The notes beneath the pieces are model-generated. The model saw only the letters and a program-made list of their open reading frames with translations. It did not search any database and was not told the origin of the DNA. The position numbers and the translations under genes are program-made. Shown here piece after piece: positions 39,194-48,648 of a DNA stretch of 64,000 bases (the first letter of the stretch is position 1; the number at the start of each line of letters is the position of its first letter). Source of the DNA: Acidovorax sp. GBBC 1281 (GTDB lineage: Bacteria; Pseudomonadota; Gammaproteobacteria; Burkholderiales; Burkholderiaceae_C); assembly GCF_028473645.1 (NCBI RefSeq), contig NZ_CP097269.1:4921501-4985500 (forward strand). The letters are read 5' to 3'.

Positions 39194-42100
39194 TTATAAC
39201 CCCTTAAGAAGTCGCCCAGCAACGGCAGGCTTGTGCATTTCACCACTTATAGGATTCATTGAACCCAAATGGCCTCCAGATCGGTTGTAAACCTCAATAT
39301 CACCGTGAGTATGGTCCCATTGGTAATATTGTTTATTTTTGCCAGTCTCTCCATTGGTACGAATATTATTTCGATAATTATTCATGCCATTCCAAATGGG
39401 GCTTTCACTGGGGGATTCACAAAATTTACTACCACGGGATGTAGATGGTAATTTCGGAGTTGTCATCCGGCCTCCACCACCTATTCCGCCACCGTTGCCC
39501 TCAAGGGGCATCAGATCCAAAGGATCACGGATTCTTCTGACCAGTCCGTCCGGATCAACATAAGACAGCGGGTCAGCATCCACATACAGGAACCGATTCC
39601 ACCCCCCATCCAGCCCAATCGGATCGGCCTGGATGTACCGCCCTCCCTCCCGGTCGTAGTACCGGTTCAGGTTGTACGCCAGTCCCGTCTCCTCATCCCA
39701 CACCTGCCCCGGATACCGCAGGTCGAACTTCACCGCTTCGCTGTAGTTCGTCGCGCCCTGCCCGCTCTGCGCGTAGCCCGTCGCCCCGGTCGTCGGGTTG
39801 GCCTCTCCGAACCCCGTGATCAGCCATTGCCACACCACCTGGCCCTGCGTGTTGGTCAGGCGCCGGGGCGTGTTCAGATGGTCCGCATCGATGGCATACA
39901 GCCGCCCATTGATCTGCGCCGCCACCGGCATCGGCCCGCTGGCAGTGGGCAGGTAGATGACCTCCGTGCTGTCCATCTCCCCGGCCGGCGCGGCGCTGTT
40001 GCTGCTCCTGCGGTTGCCGTACTGGCCCAGCACGGTGCTGCCGATGCCGTCTTCGGCATAGACGGTCTGCTGGGTGATGGCCGGGTTGTTCGCCCCCGAC
40101 AGCCGCGCATCGCTCTTGAACACGCGCTGTCCCAGGGCGTTGTACGTGTAGCTCACGGCCAGGGTGTTGGCCGGGTCGGCGTTCAGGCCGGCCTTGGCGA
40201 TGCGGCCGTCGCTGCCGTAGTGCAGGTAGTTGTCGCCCTTCCTGGTGAGCGAGCCGGTGGCGTCATGGCTGTAGGCCACGGTGCTGGTTTGCGCACTGCC
40301 GCTGGCGGGCTGGAACGTCTGCGTGTAGTTCTGCAGCCGGTTGCTGCCGCTGACGGCGACGTAATTGCGCTTGAGCGTGGCCGTGCCCGCCGCCGTGGCG
40401 CTGCTGTAGTGGCTCTGGCTTCGGTTGCCGTTGGCGTCCCATGCGTAGCCGCTGGCGTTGGCGCCCAGGGTGTCGCTCAACGCGCTGCCCGTGGGTAGCG
40501 TGAGGCCGGCCGGCGCGCTGTGGGCACTGGCGGTGAGCCGGCCCGTGGCGTCGTAGGTGTTGGCGCTGGTGATCACGGCCTGCTGCGCCCCCGTGGCGCC
40601 GCGCAGGGCGTGCCGCTGCTGCACCTGCGCCAGGCGCCCGGCGCTGTCCCAGGCCAGTTGCGGCAGCAGCCGGCTGGCGGACAACTGGCCCGCCAGGGTG
40701 TAGCTGCGCTGCTCGGCCAGGCCGGGCGCGGGTCCGAAGGCCGGCCACTTCCAGCCGATGGGCTGGCCCAGCGGGTTCCAGGTGATGGCGGTGAGCAGCG
40801 GCTGACCGTTCCATTGCAGCCCGGTGAGCTGGCCCGTGGCGTCGTACTGGTACTGCAGCTTCTTGCCGCTCGCGTAGGTGAGGGTGGCGATCTGCCCGGC
40901 TCCGCCATTGCGGGCGCCTTCCGGCCCCGCCGGCACATAGGCCTGGGCCAGGGTGCGGCTGTCGCCGTTGGCCAGCACCTGGGTGCGGGCGGTGACCCGG
41001 CCCAGCGGGTCGCGCTGCCAGCGCGTGGTGACGCCCGCGTCCTGGATCTCGCTCAAGGACCCGATGCTGGCCTGCGGCGTGCCGGGGGCGTTGTAGCTGG
41101 CGCCGGTGAGGTCGTACCGCCACACGCTCTGCTTGCCGTCCTTGAAAAGGATGCGCGTCAAGCGCCCCGCCGCGTCCCGCGTGAGCCCGGTGGTGCGGCC
41201 CAGCGCATCGCTCAACTGCGTGGGGCGCCCCAGCGCGTCGTATTGCACGTTGGCCGCGCCGCTGTCGGCCGAGGTCTCCCGCGTGGCGTTGCCCCGGATG
41301 TCGTTGGCATAGGTAGTGGCCACGCCCGCGAAGTCCTTGGCGCCCTGCACCGCGCCCAGCCCGTCGTAGGACAGCGAGGCGACCTTGCCCAGGGGGTCGG
41401 TGATTTCCGCGACGCGGCCCAGGGGGTCGGTGGCGTACCGATAGCGCTGGCCCAGGGCGTTCTCGGCGACGAGGCGCTCGCCGTTGGGGCCGTAGGCGTA
41501 GCGGTCCACCTGGCTGCCGGCCTTGACGGTTTCCAGCTGGTTGGCGGCGTTGATACCCCGCTCCTGGCGCCACACGGTCTGGCCCGCGGCGTCTTTGACT
41601 TCCTGCAGGATGACGTTGTTGAACAGGTCGTACCCATAGCTGCCCGAGGCGCCCCGGTTGTCCTTCCACGAGGCCAGCCGGTGCGCGCTGTCGTAGGCGT
41701 AGTCGATCTGGTAGCCGTCCGGCTGCGTCGTTCGGGACCGCTTGCCGATGGCGTTGTACTGGTGGGTCCATTGCATTCCGAGGACCGAGACGTTGCCGAG
41801 CAGGTTCCAGGGGTTGTTGCCATAGGCGTACTGGATTTCCAGGCCGTTGGGCAGGAGCTTGCCCACCAGTCGGCCATCGCTGTAGCTGTGGTTGGTGCGC
41901 CGCCCGAACGGGTCGGTGGATTCGAACACCAAGGGCGTGTTGCTGTGGTACGTGTTTTCGCGCCGCACGCCCAGGGCATCGATTTCGGCGGTGACCAGGC
42001 CGCCCTGGTATTCCCATCGGCGGACGGCGGCACGGGCTGCGCCGTCGGGCAGGCTGGCGTCGTACACCCGCTCGGTGAGGACGTTGCCGTCCGCGTCGTA

Positions 42101-43837
42101 GGTGTATTCGGTGACGCGGTGGCCATCGGTGACCTTGACCGGCAGGCGGTAGGTGGGGTGCCACTGCGTGGCGACCCGGCGCTCCTGCGCGGTGCCCTTG
42201 GCGTGGGTGGCCAGCAGGGGCAGTTGGCGGTCGTTGTCCCATTCGTAGGTAGTCTGGCGGCCAGCGAAGTCCACCTCCGCCGTGACGAGGCCGGCGGCGT
42301 TCTGCACCCGGCGGTTGACCGGGCGGTAGGCCAGCCCCGGCGCCGACGAGGCACTGGTGACGGCCAGCGCCTTGTTCTGCACGGTGTAGCCGTACCGGCG
42401 GGTCTGGCCTAGCGGGTCCTTCACGCCGACCTGGCCCGAGGCGATGTCGGTGTAGTCGAACTGGTGCGCCAGGGCGTCGCCCGCATGCGCGGCCTTGAGC
42501 GTGCGGCCCAGCGCGTCGTAGCTGAACTGGGCGAAACGGCTGCCGTTCTCATCGACGATGGCGGTCAGCAGGAACGGGTTGCCGGTGTCTTCGTACAGGT
42601 AGGTCTTCTGGTACTGGTCCTGCAGGCGGGACGACACCAGCCGGTCGCCCACGCCGTCCTGGTAGCTGTAACGGTAGGTGGTGGTTTGGTAGTCCGGCGT
42701 GATGATCTGTTCGATCAGCCGATCGCCCCAGACGAGGGTGAGGGTCTTGCCGAAGGCGTTGGTGATGGTGGTCAGGCGCCCGTAGGTGTACCCGTAGGTG
42801 GTGACCCAGCCGTTGCGCGCCTTGCGGCTCAGGAGCTTGCCCGCGCTGTCGAAGGTGAGCACGGTGTCGTCGCTGGCGTTCCGAAAGCGCCACAGGCCAT
42901 CGGCCTGGGCCAGCGTGTCGCTGCGCTGATCGCCCACCCAGTCCTGCTGGTCGCCCGCGCGCTGAAAGCCCCGCTCCTCGCCGTTGCCGAAGATGACGGT
43001 CGCAACGCCTTCGGACACCCGCAGGCTGATGGCGTGGTTGTGCCCCCACTGGCGGCCGAAGCCCCGGCTGGCGCGGGCGGAGTCCAGCGCCCAGTGGCTG
43101 CGGTAGATGCGCACGAAGTCCAGGCTGCCGCCCCACGGGTCCTGGTGGTCCACGATCTCCTGGAAGTTCTCTCCGGTGGCGGGAATGACGGGGTCGCCCA
43201 CGCACATGCCGTCCTGCCCGCCAGGGAACACGGAGACACTCCGGTAGCCGTCGCCGGGCGGCGGCACTGGGGGTGGTGGCGGCGGCAGGGGCGGCGGGGG
43301 TGGGGGAGGTGGCGGCGGCGGTGGGGGTGGCGGCGGGGGCGGTGGTGGCGGATCGGGGTCGATCAATTGCTTGGGGCCGCACCAGCCGCTGATTTCCGAG
43401 TCGCGGACATCCCCGCGTTCCGCATTCCGGCAGACACAGGAGAATTTGTCGGTGGCGATGTCGTATTTGGGCCGGCTTTCGGTCCAGCCCGCCGGGTTGT
43501 AGAGGTATTCGGGGTGCTCGTTCTTGGGACGGTTGCAGATGGGCGCGATGCTGTCGCCCAGTCCATCTTCGCCCTCGCACGGGGCACCCAGCGAAGGCAG
43601 CAGTTGGCACCGGTTGCGCCCCCAGATGGACTGCGCGCAGAACCGATGCGGCCCATCGGGCAATGCACCGCACACGCCTGCCACCGTGCCGGACAGCACC
43701 GTGTAGCGCATGTCCGGCCCTCCCGTGGACTCGATGCCGTACCCAAACGGCTTGCTTCTGTCGATCCCCCCTGCCTCTGCCACGCCCCAATAACCCATGG
43801 CCTGCAATGCGATGCAGGCGGCCCATACAACCCTCAT
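39194..43837 (-). CDS. Full-length Rhs/YD-repeat toxin with colicin E3-type ribonuclease tip
   Basis: A 1547-residue secreted polymorphic toxin. ATG 43837 with GGGAGAGGG before it starts a Sec signal peptide (MRVVWAACIALQAMGYWGVAEA). A Cys-rich region of about 140 residues is followed by a run of about 26 prolines near residues 165-195. Next come a DUF6531-type segment (GDPVIPATGENFQEIVDHQD), about 1100 residues of YD repeats, and the core end [20 protein letters not shown] with DPDGL. The last 115 residues are the tip, ending in YYQWDHTHGDIEVY, GGHLGSMNP and a terminal GRLLKGL. These match the colicin E3 rRNase: Asp, His (+3), Glu (+7) and the late Arg are all present. Immunity gene follows by one base. 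Confidence 0.88.
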   Translation of the reverse strand: MRVVWAACIALQAMGYWGVAEAGGIDRSKPFGYGIESTGGPDMRYTVLSGTVAGVCGALPDGPHRFCAQSIWGRNRCQLLPSLGAPCEGEDGLGDSIAPICNRPKNEHPEYLYNPAGWTESRPKYDIATDKFSCVCRNAERGDVRDSEISGWCGPKQLIDPDPPPPPPPPPPPPPPPPPPPPPLPPPPPPVPPPGDGYRSVSVFPGGQDGMCVGDPVIPATGENFQEIVDHQDPWGGSLDFVRIYRSHWALDSARASRGFGRQWGHNHAISLRVSEGVATVIFGNGEERGFQRAGDQQDWVGDQRSDTLAQADGLWRFRNASDDTVLTFDSAGKLLSRKARNGWVTTYGYTYGRLTTITNAFGKTLTLVWGDRLIEQIITPDYQTTTYRYSYQDGVGDRLVSSRLQDQYQKTYLYEDTGNPFLLTAIVDENGSRFAQFSYDALGRTLKAAHAGDALAHQFDYTDIASGQVGVKDPLGQTRRYGYTVQNKALAVTSASSAPGLAYRPVNRRVQNAAGLVTAEVDFAGRQTTYEWDNDRQLPLLATHAKGTAQERRVATQWHPTYRLPVKVTDGHRVTEYTYDADGNVLTERVYDASLPDGAARAAVRRWEYQGGLVTAEIDALGVRRENTYHSNTPLVFESTDPFGRRTNHSYSDGRLVGKLLPNGLEIQYAYGNNPWNLLGNVSVLGMQWTHQYNAIGKRSRTTQPDGYQIDYAYDSAHRLASWKDNRGASGSYGYDLFNNVILQEVKDAAGQTVWRQERGINAANQLETVKAGSQVDRYAYGPNGERLVAENALGQRYRYATDPLGRVAEITDPLGKVASLSYDGLGAVQGAKDFAGVATTYANDIRGNATRETSADSGAANVQYDALGRPTQLSDALGRTTGLTRDAAGRLTRILFKDGKQSVWRYDLTGASYNAPGTPQASIGSLSEIQDAGVTTRWQRDPLGRVTARTQVLANGDSRTLAQAYVPAGPEGARNGGAGQIATLTYASGKKLQYQYDATGQLTGLQWNGQPLLTAITWNPLGQPIGWKWPAFGPAPGLAEQRSYTLAGQLSASRLLPQLAWDSAGRLAQVQQRHALRGATGAQQAVITSANTYDATGRLTASAHSAPAGLTLPTGSALSDTLGANASGYAWDANGNRSQSHYSSATAAGTATLKRNYVAVSGSNRLQNYTQTFQPASGSAQTSTVAYSHDATGSLTRKGDNYLHYGSDGRIAKAGLNADPANTLAVSYTYNALGQRVFKSDARLSGANNPAITQQTVYAEDGIGSTVLGQYGNRRSSNSAAPAGEMDSTEVIYLPTASGPMPVAAQINGRLYAIDADHLNTPRRLTNTQGQVVWQWLITGFGEANPTTGATGYAQSGQGATNYSEAVKFDLRYPGQVWDEETGLAYNLNRYYDREGGRYIQADPIGLDGGWNRFLYVDADPLSYVDPDGLVRRIRDPLDLMPLEGNGGGIGGGGRMTTPKLPSTSRGSKFCESPSESPIWNGMNNYRNNIRTNGETGKNKQYYQWDHTHGDIEVYNRSGGHLGSMNPISGEMHKPAVAGRLLKGL
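39610..40735. repeat. Rhs core direct repeat, copy in full-length gene
   Basis: Near-identical partner of 36447-37572. The two genes diverge abruptly at both ends of the block: at the toxin tip on one side, and at the deletion junction of the miniature gene on the other. Confidence 0.85.
43261..43351. repeat. Poly-proline-encoding simple tract
   Basis: About 90 bp of GGN/GGC triplets (CCN codons on the minus strand) encode an almost pure proline run between the Cys-rich N-domain and the Rhs shell. Different proline codons are mixed. Translation of such a run would depend on elongation factor P. Confidence 0.85.
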
Positions 43838-43960
43838 GAATCCCTCTCCCATTTGATGTTGAGTTACGCATTTTATCGACTGCGCAGAAACTCGAACATC
43901 GAGATACATGGAGTTACATTAACCGCGACTTGCGCTGAAAATGCGACAGACCTTTTGTCT

Positions 43961-46165
43961 TCACGCCTTCAGATAATCCGACTTCCCGCCCAGCCACCGT
44001 ATTACATGCCGCTCAGCCAGGGCGGGAAACCGGTCGAGCATGTGCGGCGCCAGTTCCCTCGCCCACTCCAGCAGCACGGTGTCGGTGGCCAGATCGGCAA
44101 AGCGCAGCAGCGGCGCGCCGGACTGGCGGGCGCCCAGGAATTCGCCCGGGCCGCGGATGTCCAGGTCGCGCCGGGCAATCTCGAAGCCGTCGTTGGTTTC
44201 GGCCATGGCCTTGAGGCGTTCGCGGGCGGTCTCGCCCAGCCGGCCGCTGTCGTTGGTGGAATACAGCAGCACGCAGGCCGATGCTGCCGCGCCCCGCCCC
44301 ACACGCCCGCGCAACTGGTGCAGCTGCGACAGGCCGAACCGCTCGGAATGCTCGATGACCATGAGCGAGGCATTGGGCACGTCCACGCCCACCTCGATCA
44401 CGGTGGTGCTGACCAGCACGCCCATGGCGCCGCTGGTGAAGAGCGCCATGACGGCCTTCTTCTCGGCGCTGGGCATGCGCGAGTGCAGCAGGCCCACCTG
44501 CACGGGCGCCTGGCCTGCCGCGATGCCGCCCTGCAGGGCCTCGCTCAGCTCGGCATGGGTGGCGGTGGCGTTGGACAGGTCCAGCGCCTCGCTTTCCTCG
44601 ATCAGCGGGCACACCCAGTACACCTGCCGGCCCGAGGCGACCTGGGCGGCGATGCGCTCGATGACCTCGTCCTTGCGGCTGTCCGCGATGAGCTTGGTGA
44701 CGATGGGGGTGCGCCCGGGGGGCAGCTCGTCGATGGTGGAGACGTCCAGGTCGGCGTAGTAGCTCATGGCCAGGGTGCGCGGGATGGGCGTGGCGCTCAT
44801 CATGAGCATGTGGGGCTCCATGCCCTGCCCTTCGAGCTTTTGCCGCAGCGCCAGGCGCTGCGCCACGCCGAACCGGTGCTGCTCGTCGATCACCGCCAGG
44901 GCCAGGCACCGAAAGCGCACCTGCTCCTGAATCACGGCATGGGTGCCGACCACCAGCGCGGCCTCGCCGCTCTCCACCAGGGCCAGCATGGCGGCGCGCT
45001 CTTTCTTCTTTTGCCCGCCGACGAGCCAGGCCACGCGCTGGCCGCGCGCGGCCAGCAGGGGCTCCAGCCAGCCGACGAGCTTGGCGAAGTGCTGCTCGGC
45101 CAGGATTTCGGTGGGGGCCATCAGCGCGCACTGCCAGCCGGCGTCGATGCACACGGCGGCGGCCAGGGCGGCCACCACGGTCTTGCCCGAGCCCACGTCG
45201 CCCTGCAGCAGGCGGTGCATGGGCACGGAGCGGCCCAGATCCCGGGCGATTTCCTCGCCCACGCGCCGCTGGGCGCCCGTGAGGCCGAAGGGCAGCACGG
45301 CCAGCAGCTGTTCGGCCAGCGTCAGGCCGCCGTCGCCGGGCGGCGGCGCCTGCAGCACCGGCGCGCGCAGCCGGGCCCGTTCGCGCTTGGACTGCTGCTG
45401 GGACAGCTGCTGGGCCAGCAGTTCCTCGGCCTTGAGCCGCTGCCAGGCGGGGTGGCTGTGGTCCTCCAGGGTGGCGATGGCCACGTCGGGCGCCGGGTGG
45501 TGCAAAAAAGTGAGCGCCTGCCGCAGGTTCCACCCCGGCGCCAGGCCGTTTTGGCCGGGCACGCGGCCCACCGGCGGCTCCACGCCGGGCGGCAGCGTCT
45601 CGGACAGCTCCACGCGCTGCAGGGCGCTCACGATGGCGCGGCGCAGGTAGGCCTGGGGCAGTTGCGCCACGGTCGGGTAGACCGGGGTGAGCGCGGCCGG
45701 CAGGTCGCCGCTGGCCGTGCGAAAGGCCGGGTGCAGCATCTGCCGGCCCCAGAAGCCGCCCTTGACCTCGCCCCGGATGCGCAGGCGCGCGCCCACGGCC
45801 AGGGTCTTCTGGTGGGAGGGGTAGAAGCTGAAGAACCGCAGTTCGCACGTGCCGGTGCCGTCGTCCACCTGCACCAGCAGCTGGCGGCGGGGGCGCAGCT
45901 GCACCTCGCTGGAGACGACGGTGGCCTCGATCTGCACGGTGTCGCCGTCCCGGGCGTTGCGCAGGGGGGTGATGCGGGTTTCGTCCTCGTAGCGCAGGGG
46001 CAGGTGCAGGGCCAGGTCGATGTCGCGCACCAGCCCCAGCTTGCGCAGGGCCTTCTGGGCGGGGCTGGGGGCGGGCCGGGCCCCGGGGGTGCCCGGGGCG
46101 CCCGCACGCCCGGGCGCGCCTGCGGAACCGGCGGCGGCAGTGGCGGCGGCGCTACGGTCGGTCAT
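43961..46165 (-). CDS. recG: ATP-dependent DNA helicase RecG
   Basis: Branch-migration helicase that remodels stalled forks and Holliday junctions. The 734-residue chain has an N-terminal wedge/OB domain and helicase motifs in order: LTGAQRRV, LLQGDVGSGKT (motif I), APTEILAEQHF (Ia), VIDEQHRFG (II, DEQH), MSATPIPRT (III), QLRGRVGRG (VI). The C-terminal RDLDIRGPGEFLGARQSG is characteristic of RecG. The first 40 residues are Ala/Gly/Pro-rich and may not be ordered. ATG 46165 is the most sensible start; longer reading is antisense to the next gene. Confidence 0.97.
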   Translation of the reverse strand: MTDRSAAATAAAGSAGAPGRAGAPGTPGARPAPSPAQKALRKLGLVRDIDLALHLPLRYEDETRITPLRNARDGDTVQIEATVVSSEVQLRPRRQLLVQVDDGTGTCELRFFSFYPSHQKTLAVGARLRIRGEVKGGFWGRQMLHPAFRTASGDLPAALTPVYPTVAQLPQAYLRRAIVSALQRVELSETLPPGVEPPVGRVPGQNGLAPGWNLRQALTFLHHPAPDVAIATLEDHSHPAWQRLKAEELLAQQLSQQQSKRERARLRAPVLQAPPPGDGGLTLAEQLLAVLPFGLTGAQRRVGEEIARDLGRSVPMHRLLQGDVGSGKTVVAALAAAVCIDAGWQCALMAPTEILAEQHFAKLVGWLEPLLAARGQRVAWLVGGQKKKERAAMLALVESGEAALVVGTHAVIQEQVRFRCLALAVIDEQHRFGVAQRLALRQKLEGQGMEPHMLMMSATPIPRTLAMSYYADLDVSTIDELPPGRTPIVTKLIADSRKDEVIERIAAQVASGRQVYWVCPLIEESEALDLSNATATHAELSEALQGGIAAGQAPVQVGLLHSRMPSAEKKAVMALFTSGAMGVLVSTTVIEVGVDVPNASLMVIEHSERFGLSQLHQLRGRVGRGAAASACVLLYSTNDSGRLGETARERLKAMAETNDGFEIARRDLDIRGPGEFLGARQSGAPLLRFADLATDTVLLEWARELAPHMLDRFPALAERHVIRWLGGKSDYLKA

Positions 46166-46289
46166 GGGAAGGGGGAGCGGGCGCAGGCAAAGCGCAACAA
46201 GAGGAAACCGGCATGGGCAGAAAAGGCTAACATGCCAGCGCCGTCGTTCGGCGTTTTTTGCGGACGCACCCGCGTTATCCACTGGTCCC

Positions 46290-47576
46290 ATGCTCAAGCG
46301 AATCAGCGTCCAACATCTTGCCCTGGGCATGTACCTGCACCAGTTCTGTGGCTCCTGGATGGACCACCCGTTCTGGCGCACCGGCTTCGTGCTCCAGGAC
46401 CCCGAGGACCTGGCACGCATCCACGGCACCACCATCGCCGAGGTCTGGATCGACGTTTCCAAGGGGCTGGACGTGGCCTCCGATGTGGCCACCACCTCGC
46501 CCGAAGAGGCCGAAGCCCGCCTCGATACCGACTTCAGCCAGCTGCAGGAGATGCCGGACCTGAAGATCCCGCCCGCCCCGCCGCCCGCCGCGTCCCAGCG
46601 CGTGCGCTCGCTGGCACCGACCAGCATGGCCGAGGAGCTGGGCCACGCGGCGTCGATCTGCCACCACGCCCGCCAGGCCGTGTCCTCGATGTTCCACGAG
46701 GCCCGCATGGGCCGCGCGGTGGATTCCAGCGATGCGCGCAGCTTGGTACAGGAAATCTCCGATTCGATCACCCGCCACCCGTCAGCCCTCATCAGCCTGG
46801 CGCGGCTGAAGACGGCGGACGACTACACCTACATGCATTCGGTGGCGGTGTGCGCGCTGATGGTGGCCCTGGGGCGCCAGATCGGCCTGGACGCCGCGCG
46901 CATCCGCACCTCGGGCCTGGCCGGGCTGATGCACGACATCGGCAAGGCGGCGATCCCGCTGGTGGTGCTGAACAAGCCCGGCAAGCTCACCGACGAGGAA
47001 TTCGACATCGTGCGCAGCCATTCCGAGCACGGCTACCGCATGCTGCTGGAGTGCGGCGGCGGCGTGGAGGACGAGGTGCTGGACGCCTGCCTGCACCACC
47101 ACGAGAAGATGGACGGCTCGGGCTACCCGCACCGCCTGCCGGCCGAGCAGATCAGCCTGACCGCGCGCATGGCATCGATCTGCGACGTGTACGACGCCGT
47201 CACCTCCGACCGGCCCTACAAGCGCGGCTGGGACCCGGCCGAATCGCTGCGGCGCATGGCCGAGTGGACCAACGGGCACTTCGACCCCCGCCTGTTCCAG
47301 GCCTTCGTGAAGAGCATCGGCATCTACCCCGTGGGCTCGCTCGTGCGGCTGACCTCGGGGCGCATCGGCGTGGTGATGGAGCAGGCCGCCTCGCTGGTGT
47401 CGCCGCGCGTGAAGGTGTTCTTCTCCACCAAGTCCGACCTGCGCATTCCGCCCGAGATCGTCGACCTGGCCCAGCCCGGCTGCCCGGAGAAGATCGTGGC
47501 CCGCGAAGACCCCGAGAAATGGCGCTTTCCGGACCTGAACGAGCTGTGGACCGGCATGCCGTCGGTGCCGCGGTGA
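46290..47576 (+). CDS. HD-GYP domain protein, putative c-di-GMP phosphodiesterase
   Basis: A 428-residue protein with an N-terminal DUF3391-like domain (MLKRISVQHLALGMYLHQF onward) and an HD-GYP domain. Active-site text is visible: LMHDIGKAAIP, HSEHGYRML and HHHEKMDGSGYPHRL, the last being the DGSGYP form of the GYP motif. It should degrade cyclic di-GMP and so affect motility or biofilm. ATG 46290 is chosen; longer reading is antisense to recG. Divergent from recG. Confidence 0.92.
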   Translation: MLKRISVQHLALGMYLHQFCGSWMDHPFWRTGFVLQDPEDLARIHGTTIAEVWIDVSKGLDVASDVATTSPEEAEARLDTDFSQLQEMPDLKIPPAPPPAASQRVRSLAPTSMAEELGHAASICHHARQAVSSMFHEARMGRAVDSSDARSLVQEISDSITRHPSALISLARLKTADDYTYMHSVAVCALMVALGRQIGLDAARIRTSGLAGLMHDIGKAAIPLVVLNKPGKLTDEEFDIVRSHSEHGYRMLLECGGGVEDEVLDACLHHHEKMDGSGYPHRLPAEQISLTARMASICDVYDAVTSDRPYKRGWDPAESLRRMAEWTNGHFDPRLFQAFVKSIGIYPVGSLVRLTSGRIGVVMEQAASLVSPRVKVFFSTKSDLRIPPEIVDLAQPGCPEKIVAREDPEKWRFPDLNELWTGMPSVPR

Positions 47577-47609
47577 CGCCCCGGCCCTGACGCGACACCG
47601 GCCGCCCGC

Positions 47610-48581
47610 ATGCCGCCGCCGCGCGCCAGCAACGATCCCGCGGGTGCCGTGCGCACCTACGCGATGGTGGAGCGCTCCAGCCACCTCGATTTCGACATCC
47701 GCGACCAGAGCGGCCGCACGCCGCTCACGCAGCCGCACAAACACGAGTATTTCCAGATCCAGGTGAACCTGGAAGGCCACACGCAGCACCACATCGGCGG
47801 CGTGGCCCGGCCGTTCACCGCGCGCACCCTGAGCTTCGTGCTGCCGCACCGCATGCACTTCGTGCCGCACCCGCCGGGCACGCGCTGGCTGGTGGTGAAC
47901 TTCAGCCAGCGCTTCCTGTGGCCCGGCCTGGCCGTGGACCCGCTCGATCTGGAAGACGTGCCGCTGGCCCTGGCGCCGGAGCTGGCGCCGTTCCAGTTCC
48001 AGGAGCACCTGGACTTCACCTTCGACGAAAGCGGCTTCGAGGCCGTGCAGGCGCTGCTGGACACCCTGCAGCGCGAGAACGCGGCGCGGCGCCTGGCCTC
48101 GCTGGCGTGCATCCGCGGTGGCCTGCTGCAGCTGCTGGCGCTGACCTGCCAGCGCTGGGAAGGCGAGTTGCGCGCGCTGGCCGCGGCCCAGGCGCAGCGC
48201 GGCAGCCGCCGCGCGGCCATGGCCCGGCTGCTGCGCTACCTGCGCGGCGAACTGGCCGGCGACCCCACGCTGGCCGACGCGGCCGAGGCCGCCTGCCTGT
48301 CCCCCAACTACCTGGCCCACCTCATCAAGAAGGAAACCGGCAAGACCTTCACCGAGTTGCTGACCGAACGCCGGCTCGCCCTGGCGCAGGAACTGCTGCT
48401 GGCCACGGGCGAGCGCATCGGCGAGATCGCACGGCGCTGCGGCTTTGCCGACGAGGCGTATTTCGCCCGGCGCTTTCGGCAGTGGCACGGCCTGAGCCCC
48501 AGCGCCTGGCGCGCGCAGCGGCTACGCGAACTGCAGGGCACGGCCGTGGCGGTGCCCGGTTCCGTCCAAGTCTTGCGCTGA
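47610..48581 (+). CDS. AraC-family transcriptional regulator
   Basis: A 323-residue regulator with an N-terminal cupin-like sensing domain (HKHEYFQIQVNLEGHTQHHI) and a C-terminal double helix-turn-helix domain. In the latter, ACLSPNYLAHLIKKETGKTF is the first helix pair and IGEIARRCGFADEAYFARRF the second. The effector is unknown. The fumarylacetoacetase-family gene starts 67 bp downstream in the same direction and may be its target. Confidence 0.9.
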   Translation: MPPPRASNDPAGAVRTYAMVERSSHLDFDIRDQSGRTPLTQPHKHEYFQIQVNLEGHTQHHIGGVARPFTARTLSFVLPHRMHFVPHPPGTRWLVVNFSQRFLWPGLAVDPLDLEDVPLALAPELAPFQFQEHLDFTFDESGFEAVQALLDTLQRENAARRLASLACIRGGLLQLLALTCQRWEGELRALAAAQAQRGSRRAAMARLLRYLRGELAGDPTLADAAEAACLSPNYLAHLIKKETGKTFTELLTERRLALAQELLLATGERIGEIARRCGFADEAYFARRFRQWHGLSPSAWRAQRLRELQGTAVAVPGSVQVLR

Positions 48582-48648
48582 ATCGTCCGGGTGCGCCGCG
48601 GCGGCGAACCTTAAGCTTTCCGTTGACCAAAACAACGGAGACGCTTTC

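Noticed and set aside
34058..43909. Type VI secretion cluster around the Rhs genes
   Set aside because: No VgrG, PAAR, Hcp or DUF1795-type adaptor gene is present, and the full-length protein has a Sec signal peptide instead.
42464..47590. A 1708-codon open frame on the plus strand
   Set aside because: It is antisense to the Rhs gene and recG and then shares DNA with the HD-GYP gene in another frame. It shows no domain and reflects GC-rich codon bias.
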